A DNA stretch of 64,000 nt from Zoogloea sp041911615 (GTDB taxonomy: Bacteria; Pseudomonadota; Gammaproteobacteria; Burkholderiales; Rhodocyclaceae): NCBI RefSeq assembly GCF_041911615.1, contig NZ_JAYROR010000015.1:1-64000 (forward strand), in the 5' to 3' direction. Below are positions 45,344-53,833 of the stretch, piece by piece; the stretch's first letter is position 1; each line of letters opens with the position of its first letter. A program made the position numbers and the translations under genes. A model generated the notes under the pieces. The model made no database searches. It was not told where the DNA came from and saw nothing but the letters and a program-made list of their open reading frames with translations.

Positions 45344-47953
45344 ATGCTTGAAGCCTACCGCCAGCACGTTGCCGAGCGTGCCGCCCTCGGCATTCCGCCG
45401 CTGCCCCTGTCGAAGCAGCAAACCCAGGCTCTGGTCGAACTGCTGCAGAACCCGCCGGCCGGCGAGGAAGCTTTCCTGGTAGACCTGCTCACCTATCGCG
45501 TTCCCGCCGGTGTCGATGACGCCGCCAAGGTCAAGGCCGAATTCCTGGCCAAGGTCGCCAAGGGCGAGCTGGCCTGTGCGCTGGTTTCCAAGGTCAAGGC
45601 CACCGAACTGCTGGGCACCATGCTCGGCGGCTACAACGTCAAGCCGCTGATCGATCTGCTGGGCGACGCTGAGTGCGGCGCCACCGCGGCCGAGGGCCTC
45701 AAGAAGACCCTGCTGGTCTTCGACTACTTCCACGATGTGGCCGAACTGGCCAAAGCCGGCAACGCCAATGCCAAGGGCGTGATGCAATCTTGGGCCGACG
45801 GCGAGTGGTTCACCTCCCGCCCCGAAGTGCCCGCCAGCCAGAAGCTCACCGTCTTCAAGGTCACCGGCGAAACCAACACCGACGACCTGTCGCCCGCGCC
45901 GGACGCCTGGTCCCGCCCCGACATCCCGCTGCACGCGCTGGCCATGCTCAAGAACCCGCGTCCGGGCATCGAAGCCGACGAGCCGGGCTCCCGCGGCCCG
46001 ATCAAACAGCTCGAGAAGCTGGCCGCCAAGGGTAACCTGATCGCCTACGTCGGCGACGTGGTCGGCACCGGATCTTCCCGCAAGTCCGCCACCAACTCCG
46101 TGCTGTGGTTCACCGGCGAGGACATCCCGTTCGTTCCGAACAAGCGTTTCGGCGGCGTGTGCCTGGGCTCCAAGATCGCCCCGATCTTCTTCAACACCAT
46201 GGAAGATGCCGGCGCGCTGCCGATCGAGATCGACGCCGGTCAGATGGACATGGGCGACGAGATCGAGCTGAAGATCGACCAGGCCACCGGCAAGGTCGTC
46301 GCCACCAAGAACGGCACCACCATCGCCGAATCCCAGCTCAAGACGCTGGTGATCCTCGACGAAGTCCGCGCTGGCGGCCGCATCCCGCTGATCATCGGCC
46401 GTGGCCTCACCGCCAAGGCCCGTGAAGCCCTGGGCCTGCCCGTCTCGACCCTGTTCCGCCTGCCGCAGAACCCCGCCGATTCCGGCAAGGGCTTCTCGCT
46501 GGCCCAGAAGATGGTCGGCCGCGCCTGTGGCCTGCCGGAAGGTCAGGGCGTGCGTCCGGGCACCTACTGCGAGCCCAAGATGACCACCGTCGGCTCCCAG
46601 GACACCACCGGCCCGATGACCCGCGACGAACTGAAGGATCTGGCCTGCCTCGGCTTCTCCGCCGACCTGGTGATGCAGTCCTTCTGCCACACCGCGGCCT
46701 ACCCGAAGCTGGTGGACGTGCGCATGCACCGCGAGCTGCCGTCCTTCATCTCCACCCGCGGCGGCGTCTCGCTGCGTCCGGGCGACGGCGTGATCCACTC
46801 CTGGCTGAACCGCCTGCTGCTGCCCGACACCGTCGGCACCGGCGGCGACTCCCACACCCGTTTCCCGATCGGCATCTCCTTCCCGGCCGGCTCCGGTCTG
46901 GTCGCGTTTGCCGCCGCCACCGGCGTGATGCCGCTGGACATGCCGGAGTCGGTGCTGGTCCGCTTCAAGGGCAGCATGGAAGACGCTACCAAGCGCGGCA
47001 TCACCCTGCGTGACCTGGTCAACGCGATCCCGCTGTACGCCATCAAGGCCGGCCTGCTGACCGTCGAGAAGAAGGGCAAGAAGAACATCTTCTCCGGCCG
47101 CATCCTCGAGATCGAAGGTCTGCCGGACCTGAAGGTCGAACAGGCCTTCGAACTGTCCGACGCCGCTGCCGAACGTTCCGCCGCGGCCTGCTCGGTGCAG
47201 CTGAACAAGGCGCCGATCGTCGAGTACATGCGTTCCAACATCACCCTGATGAAGTGGATGATCGCCGAAGGCTACGAGGATGCCCGCACCCTGAAGCGCC
47301 GCATCAAGGCCATGGAAGAGTGGATCGAGAGCGGCGTGCTGCTCCAACCGGACGCCAACGCCGAATACGCCGCCGTGATCGAGATCGATCTGGCCGACGT
47401 GACCGAGCCGATCCTGGCTTGCCCGAACGATCCGGACGACGTCAAGGTGCTGTCCGAAGTCCAGGGCGACAAGATCGACGAAGTCTTCATCGGCTCGTGC
47501 ATGACCAACATCGGCCACTTCCGCGCCGCGGGTAAGGTGCTGGACGGCAAGTCCGACATCCCGACCCGCCTGTGGATCGCCCCGCCGACCAAGATGGACG
47601 CCCTGATCCTGACCGAAGAAGGCTACTACAGCGTCCTCGGCAAGGCCGGCGCGCGCATGGAAATGCCGGGCTGCTCGCTGTGCATGGGTAACCAGGCGCA
47701 GATCCGCAAGGGGTCCACTGCGGTGTCCACCTCGACCCGTAACTTCCCGAACCGCCTGGGTATCGACACCCGCGTGTACCTGGCTTCTGCCGAACTGTCC
47801 GCCGTCGCCGCCCTGCTGGGCCGTCTGCCGACCGTCGCCGAGTACCAGGAGCAGGTCCAGGCCGTCAATGCGAAAGCCGCCGAGGTCTATCGCTACATGA
47901 ACTTCGACCAGATCCCCGCTTTCGTTGAAGTGGCGGATACCGTCGAGATGTAA
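45344..47953 (+). CDS. acnB: Aconitate hydratase B
   Basis: The product is 869 aa. It interconverts citrate and isocitrate in the TCA cycle and is the main bacterial aconitase in growth. It begins MLEAYRQHVAERAALGIPPLP, the AcnB-specific HEAT-like domain, followed by the swivel domain (GDVVGTGSSRKSATNS, QLKT) and the catalytic part. Cluster cysteines are visible in VFIGSCMTNIGHFR and GCSLCMGNQAQ, with GGDSHTRFP. Strong codon bias and an AAGGAT site suggest high expression. It ends at a strong terminator. Confidence 0.97.
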   Translation: MLEAYRQHVAERAALGIPPLPLSKQQTQALVELLQNPPAGEEAFLVDLLTYRVPAGVDDAAKVKAEFLAKVAKGELACALVSKVKATELLGTMLGGYNVKPLIDLLGDAECGATAAEGLKKTLLVFDYFHDVAELAKAGNANAKGVMQSWADGEWFTSRPEVPASQKLTVFKVTGETNTDDLSPAPDAWSRPDIPLHALAMLKNPRPGIEADEPGSRGPIKQLEKLAAKGNLIAYVGDVVGTGSSRKSATNSVLWFTGEDIPFVPNKRFGGVCLGSKIAPIFFNTMEDAGALPIEIDAGQMDMGDEIELKIDQATGKVVATKNGTTIAESQLKTLVILDEVRAGGRIPLIIGRGLTAKAREALGLPVSTLFRLPQNPADSGKGFSLAQKMVGRACGLPEGQGVRPGTYCEPKMTTVGSQDTTGPMTRDELKDLACLGFSADLVMQSFCHTAAYPKLVDVRMHRELPSFISTRGGVSLRPGDGVIHSWLNRLLLPDTVGTGGDSHTRFPIGISFPAGSGLVAFAAATGVMPLDMPESVLVRFKGSMEDATKRGITLRDLVNAIPLYAIKAGLLTVEKKGKKNIFSGRILEIEGLPDLKVEQAFELSDAAAERSAAACSVQLNKAPIVEYMRSNITLMKWMIAEGYEDARTLKRRIKAMEEWIESGVLLQPDANAEYAAVIEIDLADVTEPILACPNDPDDVKVLSEVQGDKIDEVFIGSCMTNIGHFRAAGKVLDGKSDIPTRLWIAPPTKMDALILTEEGYYSVLGKAGARMEMPGCSLCMGNQAQIRKGSTAVSTSTRNFPNRLGIDTRVYLASAELSAVAALLGRLPTVAEYQEQVQAVNAKAAEVYRYMNFDQIPAFVEVADTVEM

Positions 47954-47995
47954 TCTCCGCCTGAGGCACCGTTCGCGGTGTCGCCAGCGAGTTCG

Positions 47996-48034
47996 ACCCC
48001 TGCCGTCCGGGTTTCCGGGCGGCAGGGGTTTTTT
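47996..48034 (+). terminator. Rho-independent terminator of acnB
   Basis: A 14-bp stem with one wobble (47997-48010 and 48015-48028) closes on GTTT and is followed by six T, 44 bases after the acnB stop. Confidence 0.92.
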
Positions 48035-48108
48035 GTTTTTGGGCGTCCAATGCAGAGGTGAGGGACGGATGGCATGGGTCGGTGCGCGCTGCCCAGCGCG
48101 CTAAATCG

Positions 48109-48168
48109 CGTTAAAACGAAAAAATCATTAAAAACGACTTTATTTTTTTAATCGTTAAAAGTGATAAT
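48109..48168 (+). promoter_or_regulatory. A/T-rich promoter region with repeated TTAAAA motifs
   Basis: A stretch far richer in A/T than its surroundings contains three TTAAAA units on the plus strand (GTTAAAACG at 48110, ATTAAAAACG at 48127, GTTAAAAGTG at 48154) and GATAAT at 48163-48168 as a -10 candidate, 25 bases before the MerR-like gene. It could include an UP element or binding sites of the regulator it precedes. Confidence 0.4.
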
Positions 48169-48192
48169 ACTCAAAACCCTGACGCCGCAGCC

Positions 48193-48831
48193 ATGAAGCA
48201 CGAATCCCAGTCTTCCCTCACCTGTTCCACCCGTGACGCCGCGCGTTTGCTCGGCGTCAGCATCCGCACCGCGCAATTGTGGGTCGAGGATGGACGGTTG
48301 CGGGCCTGGAAGACGCCGGGCGGGCATCGGCGGATCTTGATCGAATCGGTGGATCGCCTGCTGGACGAGCAGCGCAGGGCCGGCCTGCCGGTGGGCCGGG
48401 CGTCCTACGGCGTGCTGCTGTTGCGCGAGAACGAGCGCGAGCGTGCCGCCTTGCTGGCGCTGCTCGACACCCTGCTGCCCGATTGCGTGCTCAGCGCCGC
48501 GTCGAGCGGTTTCGAGGGCTTGATCCAGATCGGCGAAAATGCGCCGGACGTGCTGATCACCGATCTGGGCGTCACGGGGCTGGATTTCTTCCGGATGATC
48601 CATTCGCTGCTCGGTTATCTGCGCGACCGGCAGATGCTGGTGGTCGTGCTCCTCGCGGCGGGGTCCGACCGTGGCGCGGTCGCCGAACGGATGCCGACGG
48701 GAGTGGTGCTGGTCGATCCGCCGGTGGATGGCCCCGAGCTGGCGGCGCTGGTGTGGGGTTTGCTGCGCGACCGGGACATGGGGACGACGGGGCCACACGC
48801 TGTACGGGACAGGGCGAACAGGTCGAGCTAG
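48193..48831 (+). CDS. MerR/excisionase-type DNA-binding protein with receiver-like domain
   Basis: The product is 212 aa. An N-terminal winged-helix domain of the MerR/excisionase type spans about 10-57 (STRDAARLLGVSIRTAQLW, then KTPGGHRRILIESVD). A receiver-like domain spans about 70-195. The acidic residues ENE and the acceptor-position Asp in LITDLGVTG are kept, but the usual KP lysine is replaced (VLVDPPVDG), so phosphorylation is doubtful. It is probably a transcription regulator. The palindrome and A/T-rich repeats near acnB and its own promoter are possible targets. It converges with sixA at a strong terminator. Confidence 0.84.
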   Translation: MKHESQSSLTCSTRDAARLLGVSIRTAQLWVEDGRLRAWKTPGGHRRILIESVDRLLDEQRRAGLPVGRASYGVLLLRENERERAALLALLDTLLPDCVLSAASSGFEGLIQIGENAPDVLITDLGVTGLDFFRMIHSLLGYLRDRQMLVVVLLAAGSDRGAVAERMPTGVVLVDPPVDGPELAALVWGLLRDRDMGTTGPHAVRDRANRSS

Positions 48832-48840
48832 TCCGGCCCC

Positions 48841-48881
48841 GCCAACAAAACCCCCCCGGCGTACGGGGGTTTTTTGTTGGC
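48841..48881. terminator. Bidirectional terminator between the MerR-like gene and sixA
   Basis: Inverted repeat GCCAACAAAACCCCC (48841-48855) and GGGGGTTTTTTGTTGGC (48865-48881) encloses a nine-base loop. The A-run on one side and T-run on the other allow termination in both directions between the converging genes. Confidence 0.9.
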
Positions 48882-48910
48882 GGGACTGGTCCGGCAGCGT
48901 GCGGTACGTC

Positions 48911-49363
48911 TCAGGCCAGGTCGGCCGGCATCACGGTGCGCAGTACGGTCTGGGTTTCACCTTCGCGGACGCGGTTGGTGAACCACCACAGGGCCCCTTT
49001 CTTGATCGTCCAGTCGGCTTCGTGACCCGACAGGAGGAGCGAGGCCAGACGGCCCAGTTCCGGTTGGTGGCCGACGACCAGGGCCGAGCCGCCGCCGTCG
49101 GGCCAGCCGCAGGCGGCGAGAATCGCGGAGATGTCGTTGCCGGGCCCGAGCGCGGGGACGATCTCGAAATCCTGGGTGAAGGCGCTGGCGGTCTGGCGCG
49201 TGCGCACGGTGGGGCTGACCAGTACGCGGAGCTTCTTCGGTCGGCGCTTTTCCAGCCACTCGGCCACCTTGTGCGCCTGCCGGATGCCCCGCTCGGTGAG
49301 TTCGCGGGTGCTGTCGGGCAGGCCGTCGACGGCTTCCGCGTGGCGCCACAGCAGCAAATCCAT
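48911..49363 (-). CDS. sixA: Phosphohistidine phosphatase SixA
   Basis: The product is 150 aa from ATG 49363 (AGGAG nine bases upstream). It belongs to the histidine phosphatase superfamily: LLLWRHAEA (catalytic RH), VRTRQTASAF, and GHQPELGRL with the second His. SixA removes phosphate from histidine-phosphotransfer proteins, in E. coli the nitrogen PTS protein NPr. An in-frame ATG at 49447 is less likely because of the ribosome site at 49363. Two-component proteins are abundant nearby, but no target is implied. Confidence 0.91.
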   Translation of the reverse strand: MDLLLWRHAEAVDGLPDSTRELTERGIRQAHKVAEWLEKRRPKKLRVLVSPTVRTRQTASAFTQDFEIVPALGPGNDISAILAACGWPDGGGSALVVGHQPELGRLASLLLSGHEADWTIKKGALWWFTNRVREGETQTVLRTVMPADLA

Positions 49364-49434
49364 TTGGGTTGTCTCCTCGTTTTTTGAAATAGCCAGGGAT
49401 TCTCGGCCATCAAGGTTACCGCCAGATGAATGCA

Positions 49435-50940
49435 TCAGCGCCGCCACGGCGCTTTACCCCACAGCACCGATTCGAGGGACGGCAACACGCTCTTGCGCAA
49501 GCGGGCGATCCGCGGGGCGTGCCAGCCGGCGACGAAGGCCGCGCCGCTGCGCAGCTCCGGATCTTTGCCGGCCCAAGCCTTGAGGCGGTTGCGGGCGACG
49601 ATTTCGTCGTTGAGGTAGCCGAGGGTTTCCTGGACTTCGGCGATCTCGTTGGCGAAACGCACGGTGGCCTTTTCGGGCAGCAGTGGGAGCAGGAATTCGA
49701 TGCCGTAACGCAGACGCTTGAGGGCAACGCGCAGTTCGTGGAGTTTTTCGGGGTGCAGGTCGGCCGCGGCAACGAAGCGCTTGCGGGCGCGCTTGCGCAA
49801 CTGGCTCAGCTGAAGACGCGCGAAGGTGGTGAGGTTAGCCGACTTGACCAGCGAATCGCTCTGCAGGGCGAACAGGTCGGCGGCCAGGGCCAGCATCTGG
49901 CGGCCGTGGCTGGCGGCGAGGAGTTGCTCGCGGGCGGCGGCCTTTTCGCGGTCGCGCCGGTCGATGGCCATGGCGATCAGACGTTGGGTGGCATCGTCGG
50001 CCAGGCCCGATTCGGCAACCGGGCTGAGGACTTCGGCCAGCATCACATCCAGGTCGCGGGCGGCGCCGAGGCCGTCGGCGGCGTCCTTGAGGCCTTGCGA
50101 CCAGCGCTCGACGAAGGCCGCGGGCAGGGCCGGACCGAACAGCCGGAGCGCCGAGCGCAGGCGTCGCAGCGCGACCCGCAGCTGGTGGATGAACTCCGGG
50201 TCGTCGCTCTCGCGGGCGCCGGATTCGTTGGTCTGCCACAGGGCCAGGCAGTCGAAGGCGATGATCCGGAAGGCGTCCACCGGCGACTGCTCGGCGGCGA
50301 GGCGGGACGGGCGGGCCTTGGCGGGACGCAGGGCGTGGTTTGAGTACAGGCGGTAGCCACGCTCGGCCTTGCTGACGTTTTCGGGGGTGAGGGGCAGGTT
50401 CTCGGCCAGTTGCAGGGCGAGGGCGTAGAGCTCGCGGGGGTCGCCCTCGACCAGTTCGAGTTCGAGCTCGCACAGCGGACGGGTCTGCGCGCCGGCCTCG
50501 ATTTGGCCGTTGTCGATCATGGCGAGCACCTTGACCCCTTCGCGCGGGGTGAGGATGCAGGTCTCGCGCTTGAAGTGGGTGGTGAACACCGGCACGAGCT
50601 GGGGCTGCAGGTTTTCGAGCCGGCTGCGCACGTCGTCGCTGTCGATCGCCGAGAAATCGAAGGCGCCGTTCACGTAGGGCTGCTCCCATTCGGGACGCGC
50701 CGACAGGCCGCCGATGGACTCGGCCGCGCACTTCACGGTCTGCAGCCAGCGCGTGCCCGCCTTGCGGGTGCGCACCGCCATGCGACGTTCGCGCAGTTCG
50801 AGTTCGGGCGTGTCGAAGTAGGTGTTCTCGAGGGTGACGCTGCGGCCGTCACGCGGCGCGTCGGCGATCAGGGGATGGCGGCGCAGGGCGGGGAGGGCCT
50901 TTTGCGGGAGGGTCAGCTTGAGTTCGATTTCGCGGCTCAT
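49435..50940 (-). CDS. CYTH-CHAD domain protein (inorganic triphosphatase family)
   Basis: The product is 501 aa from ATG 50940 (MSREIELKLTLP); an ATG seven codons upstream is possible. The CYTH domain (about 1-200) has the ExExK motif EIELKL and NTYFDTPELELRERRMAVR. The CHAD domain (about 215-500) is a histidine-rich helical bundle (FIHQLRVALRRLRSALRLF, HELRVALKRLRYGIEFLLP) that binds polyphosphate. E. coli YgiF has the same build and hydrolyses triphosphate. No polyphosphate kinase is adjacent. Confidence 0.92.
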   Translation of the reverse strand: MSREIELKLTLPQKALPALRRHPLIADAPRDGRSVTLENTYFDTPELELRERRMAVRTRKAGTRWLQTVKCAAESIGGLSARPEWEQPYVNGAFDFSAIDSDDVRSRLENLQPQLVPVFTTHFKRETCILTPREGVKVLAMIDNGQIEAGAQTRPLCELELELVEGDPRELYALALQLAENLPLTPENVSKAERGYRLYSNHALRPAKARPSRLAAEQSPVDAFRIIAFDCLALWQTNESGARESDDPEFIHQLRVALRRLRSALRLFGPALPAAFVERWSQGLKDAADGLGAARDLDVMLAEVLSPVAESGLADDATQRLIAMAIDRRDREKAAAREQLLAASHGRQMLALAADLFALQSDSLVKSANLTTFARLQLSQLRKRARKRFVAAADLHPEKLHELRVALKRLRYGIEFLLPLLPEKATVRFANEIAEVQETLGYLNDEIVARNRLKAWAGKDPELRSGAAFVAGWHAPRIARLRKSVLPSLESVLWGKAPWRR

Positions 50941-51059
50941 GGGGATGCCATCGGTTGTCATGGAACAGCCCGGATTCGGGCGCGGGCCATTCTAGTCCCG
51001 ATGGCGGGCCGCTGTCTTGCGCGGCGCCGTTACATTTTCAGGCTGCGCCGCGGGGTGGA

Positions 51060-51377
51060 TCAGGCGGCGCTGAAAACCGTCTCGGCGCTGCCGCGCTGGC
51101 CCTTGTTATCGACCCAGGTCACGGCGAGGCGGTCACCGGCCTTGACGCCGCCGAGCTGGAAGGCGAACAGGGGATTGGCCGACACGGCGGTGCCGAGGGC
51201 GCCTTCAATGACCGGTCTGCCGTTGAGGCTGAGCACGACCGAGGTGATGAAGTGCGCCGACACGAGCTGGCCGCCGGCTTCGCGTCGCTGGCCGGATTCC
51301 ATCGGGTGCGGCAGCAGGACGCGGACTTCGCCGTCGTCGCCCCGGACGGTGGCGCGCAGTTTGATCGGATCGGGCAT
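51060..51377 (-). CDS. soxZ: Thiosulfate-oxidation carrier subunit SoxZ
   Basis: The product is 105 aa, the immunoglobulin-like partner of SoxY. Visible are KLRATVRGDDGEVRVLLPHPMESG, AHFITSVVLSLNGRPV, SANPLFAFQL and DNKGQRGSAETVF. It has no signal peptide; it travels with SoxY by Tat as a complex. It lies 14 bases after soxY. The catalytic Sox proteins (SoxAX, SoxB, SoxCD) are not in the window. Confidence 0.94.
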   Translation of the reverse strand: MPDPIKLRATVRGDDGEVRVLLPHPMESGQRREAGGQLVSAHFITSVVLSLNGRPVIEGALGTAVSANPLFAFQLGGVKAGDRLAVTWVDNKGQRGSAETVFSAA

Positions 51378-51391
51378 GTCGGGTTTCTCCG

Positions 51392-51862
51392 CTATTCGCC
51401 GCAGCCGCCGACGGTTACCTTGACGTCGCGGAAGACGGTGTAGTGCCGGCCGCTGGCCAGGGCCACGACGCGCAGACGCGAACTCTCGGCCATCTTGAGC
51501 TTGGCCTGGAAGCGCGGCTGGGCGCCGGGGGCAAAATTGAACTGCAGGGCCAGGGGAAAGGGATTCTTGTCCACGAGCACCGACAGGCGCGTGGTGCCGG
51601 CGATCTGGCTGGCGACCTCGATGGGCACGGCGGCGCCGTTCTCGGCGATCTCCGGCGTCTTGAGGACGATCTCGCGGCTGGCCTCGGCGCCCGCAGCGCC
51701 GATCAGTCGAAGGGCATCGGCGACGTTGCGGGCTTCGAAAGGGCCGCGGGGAAAGTCGACCGCCACGGCGCGCCCCGGCCGGAGCACGCCGGCTCCCACC
51801 AGGGCCAGCAGCGCGCCGGTGCTGCCGAAGGCTTGCAGGAAGCTGCGTCGGGCTGCGGGCAT
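51392..51862 (-). CDS. soxY: Thiosulfate-oxidation carrier protein SoxY
   Basis: The product is 156 aa from ATG 51862, with GGAGG four bases upstream. It begins with a Tat signal (ARRSFLQAFG). The SoxY domain (about 45-156) ends VKVTVGGCGE. The Cys that carries the sulfur substrate is present, but the end is GGCGE, where the family is known for GGCGG. The start overlaps the moaC stop (TGATG), so moaC-soxY-soxZ is one operon. SoxYZ without SoxAXB may act with another sulfur enzyme, or the rest lies elsewhere. Confidence 0.92.
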   Translation of the reverse strand: MPAARRSFLQAFGSTGALLALVGAGVLRPGRAVAVDFPRGPFEARNVADALRLIGAAGAEASREIVLKTPEIAENGAAVPIEVASQIAGTTRLSVLVDKNPFPLALQFNFAPGAQPRFQAKLKMAESSRLRVVALASGRHYTVFRDVKVTVGGCGE

Positions 51863-52341
51863 CACGCCTCCGCCTTCCAGTGCCCGGACTTGCCGCCTTC
51901 CTTTTCGAGCAGGCGGATGCCTTCCATCGTCATGCCCTTGTCGACGGCCTTGCACATGTCGTAGATGGTGAGCAGGCCGATCTGGACGGCGGTGAGGGCT
52001 TCCATCTCGACGCCGGTGCGACCCACCGTCTCGGCGGTGACGGTGCAGCGGATGGTGTCCTGGCCTTCGGCTGCGAAATCGGCGGCAACCCGGGTGAGGG
52101 GGATCGGGTGGCACAGCGGGATGAGGTCGGCGGTGCGCTTGGCGCCCTGGATGGCGGCGATGCGGGCAATCCCGATCACGTCGCCCTTCCTGGTGTCGCC
52201 GGCGAGGATGCGGGCGAGGGTGGCGGGCCGCATGACGATGCGGCCTTCGGCGCGGGCGACGCGGCGGGTCTCGGATTTGGCGGCGACATCCACCATGTGG
52301 GCCTGGCCCTGGGCGTCGAAATGGGTGAAAGCGTCGGACAT
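51862..52341 (-). CDS. moaC: Cyclic pyranopterin monophosphate synthase MoaC
   Basis: The product is 159 aa. With MoaA it makes cPMP, the first step of molybdenum cofactor synthesis. Visible motifs are MVDVAAKSETRRVARAEG, KGDVIGIARIAAIQGAKRT, LIPLCHPIPLT (His) and MCKAVDKGM (Asp, Lys in the active site). The stop overlaps the soxY start. Molybdoenzymes such as sulfite dehydrogenase act in the same sulfur oxidation, which could explain the coupling (inference). Confidence 0.95.
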   Translation of the reverse strand: MSDAFTHFDAQGQAHMVDVAAKSETRRVARAEGRIVMRPATLARILAGDTRKGDVIGIARIAAIQGAKRTADLIPLCHPIPLTRVAADFAAEGQDTIRCTVTAETVGRTGVEMEALTAVQIGLLTIYDMCKAVDKGMTMEGIRLLEKEGGKSGHWKAEA

Positions 52342-52383
52342 CGGACAGGGAACCGAAAGGTGAGGGCGGTTATCATAGCACCC

Positions 52384-53832
52384 GTGAAAAAACGACTGAT
52401 CGCCGCCCTGTTGTGCGTGGCCATGATTCCCCGCGGCGTGGCCCAGAACCTGCCCGATCTCGGCGACAACGCGGCCAGCGAGCTGTCGCCCCTGGCCGAG
52501 CAGCGCCTGGGTGCGCAGATCATGCGCGAGATTCGCTGGCGCGATCCGTCCTACCTGCGCGACGCCGAGGTGGAGGACTACCTCAACCGCATCGGCGACC
52601 GGCTGGTGGCGGCCGGCGCGGGGGCTGGGTTGCCATTCCAGTTCTTCGGGGTCAGCGATACGTCGCTCAACGCCTTTGCGATGCCGGGTGGCAACATTGG
52701 GGTGCACAGCGGTTTGATCCTCGCGGCGCAGAGCGAATCCGAACTGGCCGGGGTGTTGTCCCACGAAATCGCCCACGTCACCCAGCGCCATATCGCACGA
52801 ATGGTGGGCAAGCAGACCCAGAGCGGGCTGCTGATGCTCGCTTCGCTGCTGGTGGCGGTGCTGGCGGCCAAGTCGAGCGCTCAGGCCAGTCAGGCCGCGA
52901 TCACCGCAGGGATGGCGGTCGGGGTCAGCAACCAGCTGGCCTACTCCCGGGACTTCGAGAACGAGGCGGATCGGCTCGGGGTGCAGAACCTCGCGGCGGC
53001 GGGTTTCGACGTGCGGGGGATGGTGAGCTTCTTCGAGCGCCTGCAGAAGAACGCGCGGCTCTACGAGAACAACGCGCCGGCCTACATGCGTACCCACCCG
53101 CTGACCAGCGACCGGATCACCGAGATGGAGAACCGGGTGGCCCAGATTCCGTATCACCAGGTGCCGGATTCACTGGATTTCCAGCTGGTGCGGGCCAAGC
53201 TGAAGGCGGGGCCGCAGCCGTCGCGGGAGCTCATTGCCGAGTTCGAGGCGGCGGCCCGGGTCGGCCATCCGACGGTCGCCGCTCAGTACGGGCTGGTGCG
53301 CGCTTACCTGGGGGCGCGCCGGCTTGCAGATGCAGACCGGGCGATGGTTGAGCTGCGCAAGCGCAACGCGCCCTCTCCGATGATCGACGGGCTGGAGGGC
53401 GACCTGCGCCTGGCCCACGCCGATCCGGCCGGGGCGGCCAAGATATTTCGCGACGCGCGGGCGCGCTATCCCCAGTCACGTCGCCTGATCTACGGCGAAC
53501 TGGAGGCGCTGATCGATGCCGGGCGCCCGGCGGACGCGCTGACGGCGGTGAAGGCCGAGCTGCAGACCACCGCCACCGACGCGACCCTGTGGGAGCTGCG
53601 GGCACGTGCCGAGGCTGCGTTGGGCAGGCGTTTCGGCCAGCACCGTGCGCTGGCCGAGGTTTATGCGATCCGTGGCAATTACGCCGGCGCGGCCGAGCAA
53701 CTGTCCCTCGCCCAAGGGGCGGGGGACGGCGACTTCTTCGAGCAGTCGGCGGTGGATTCGCGCCTGCGGGAGGTGCGGGCCCTGCTGGCCGAGCAGATGC
53801 GCGAGATGCGCGAGTCGCGCGGCCAGCACTGA
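52384..53832 (+). CDS. bepA: Periplasmic M48 metalloprotease/chaperone BepA
   Basis: The product is 482 aa from GTG 52384 with a signal peptide (about 1-21, GVA-Q). The M48 domain (about 45-270) has the zinc motif HEIAHVTQRH and ENEADRLGVQNL (third ligand Glu). A TPR region (about 290-482) is helical. BepA degrades or helps assemble LptD and BAM components at the outer membrane. No strong ribosome site precedes the GTG. It is divergent from moaC with 42 bases between. Confidence 0.9.
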   Translation: MKKRLIAALLCVAMIPRGVAQNLPDLGDNAASELSPLAEQRLGAQIMREIRWRDPSYLRDAEVEDYLNRIGDRLVAAGAGAGLPFQFFGVSDTSLNAFAMPGGNIGVHSGLILAAQSESELAGVLSHEIAHVTQRHIARMVGKQTQSGLLMLASLLVAVLAAKSSAQASQAAITAGMAVGVSNQLAYSRDFENEADRLGVQNLAAAGFDVRGMVSFFERLQKNARLYENNAPAYMRTHPLTSDRITEMENRVAQIPYHQVPDSLDFQLVRAKLKAGPQPSRELIAEFEAAARVGHPTVAAQYGLVRAYLGARRLADADRAMVELRKRNAPSPMIDGLEGDLRLAHADPAGAAKIFRDARARYPQSRRLIYGELEALIDAGRPADALTAVKAELQTTATDATLWELRARAEAALGRRFGQHRALAEVYAIRGNYAGAAEQLSLAQGAGDGDFFEQSAVDSRLREVRALLAEQMREMRESRGQH

Positions 53833-53833
53833 A

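Noticed and set aside
45338..47518. A 726-codon open frame antisense to acnB
   Set aside because: AcnB is unmistakable on the plus strand; the antisense frame is Gly/His/Val-rich shadow sequence without motifs.
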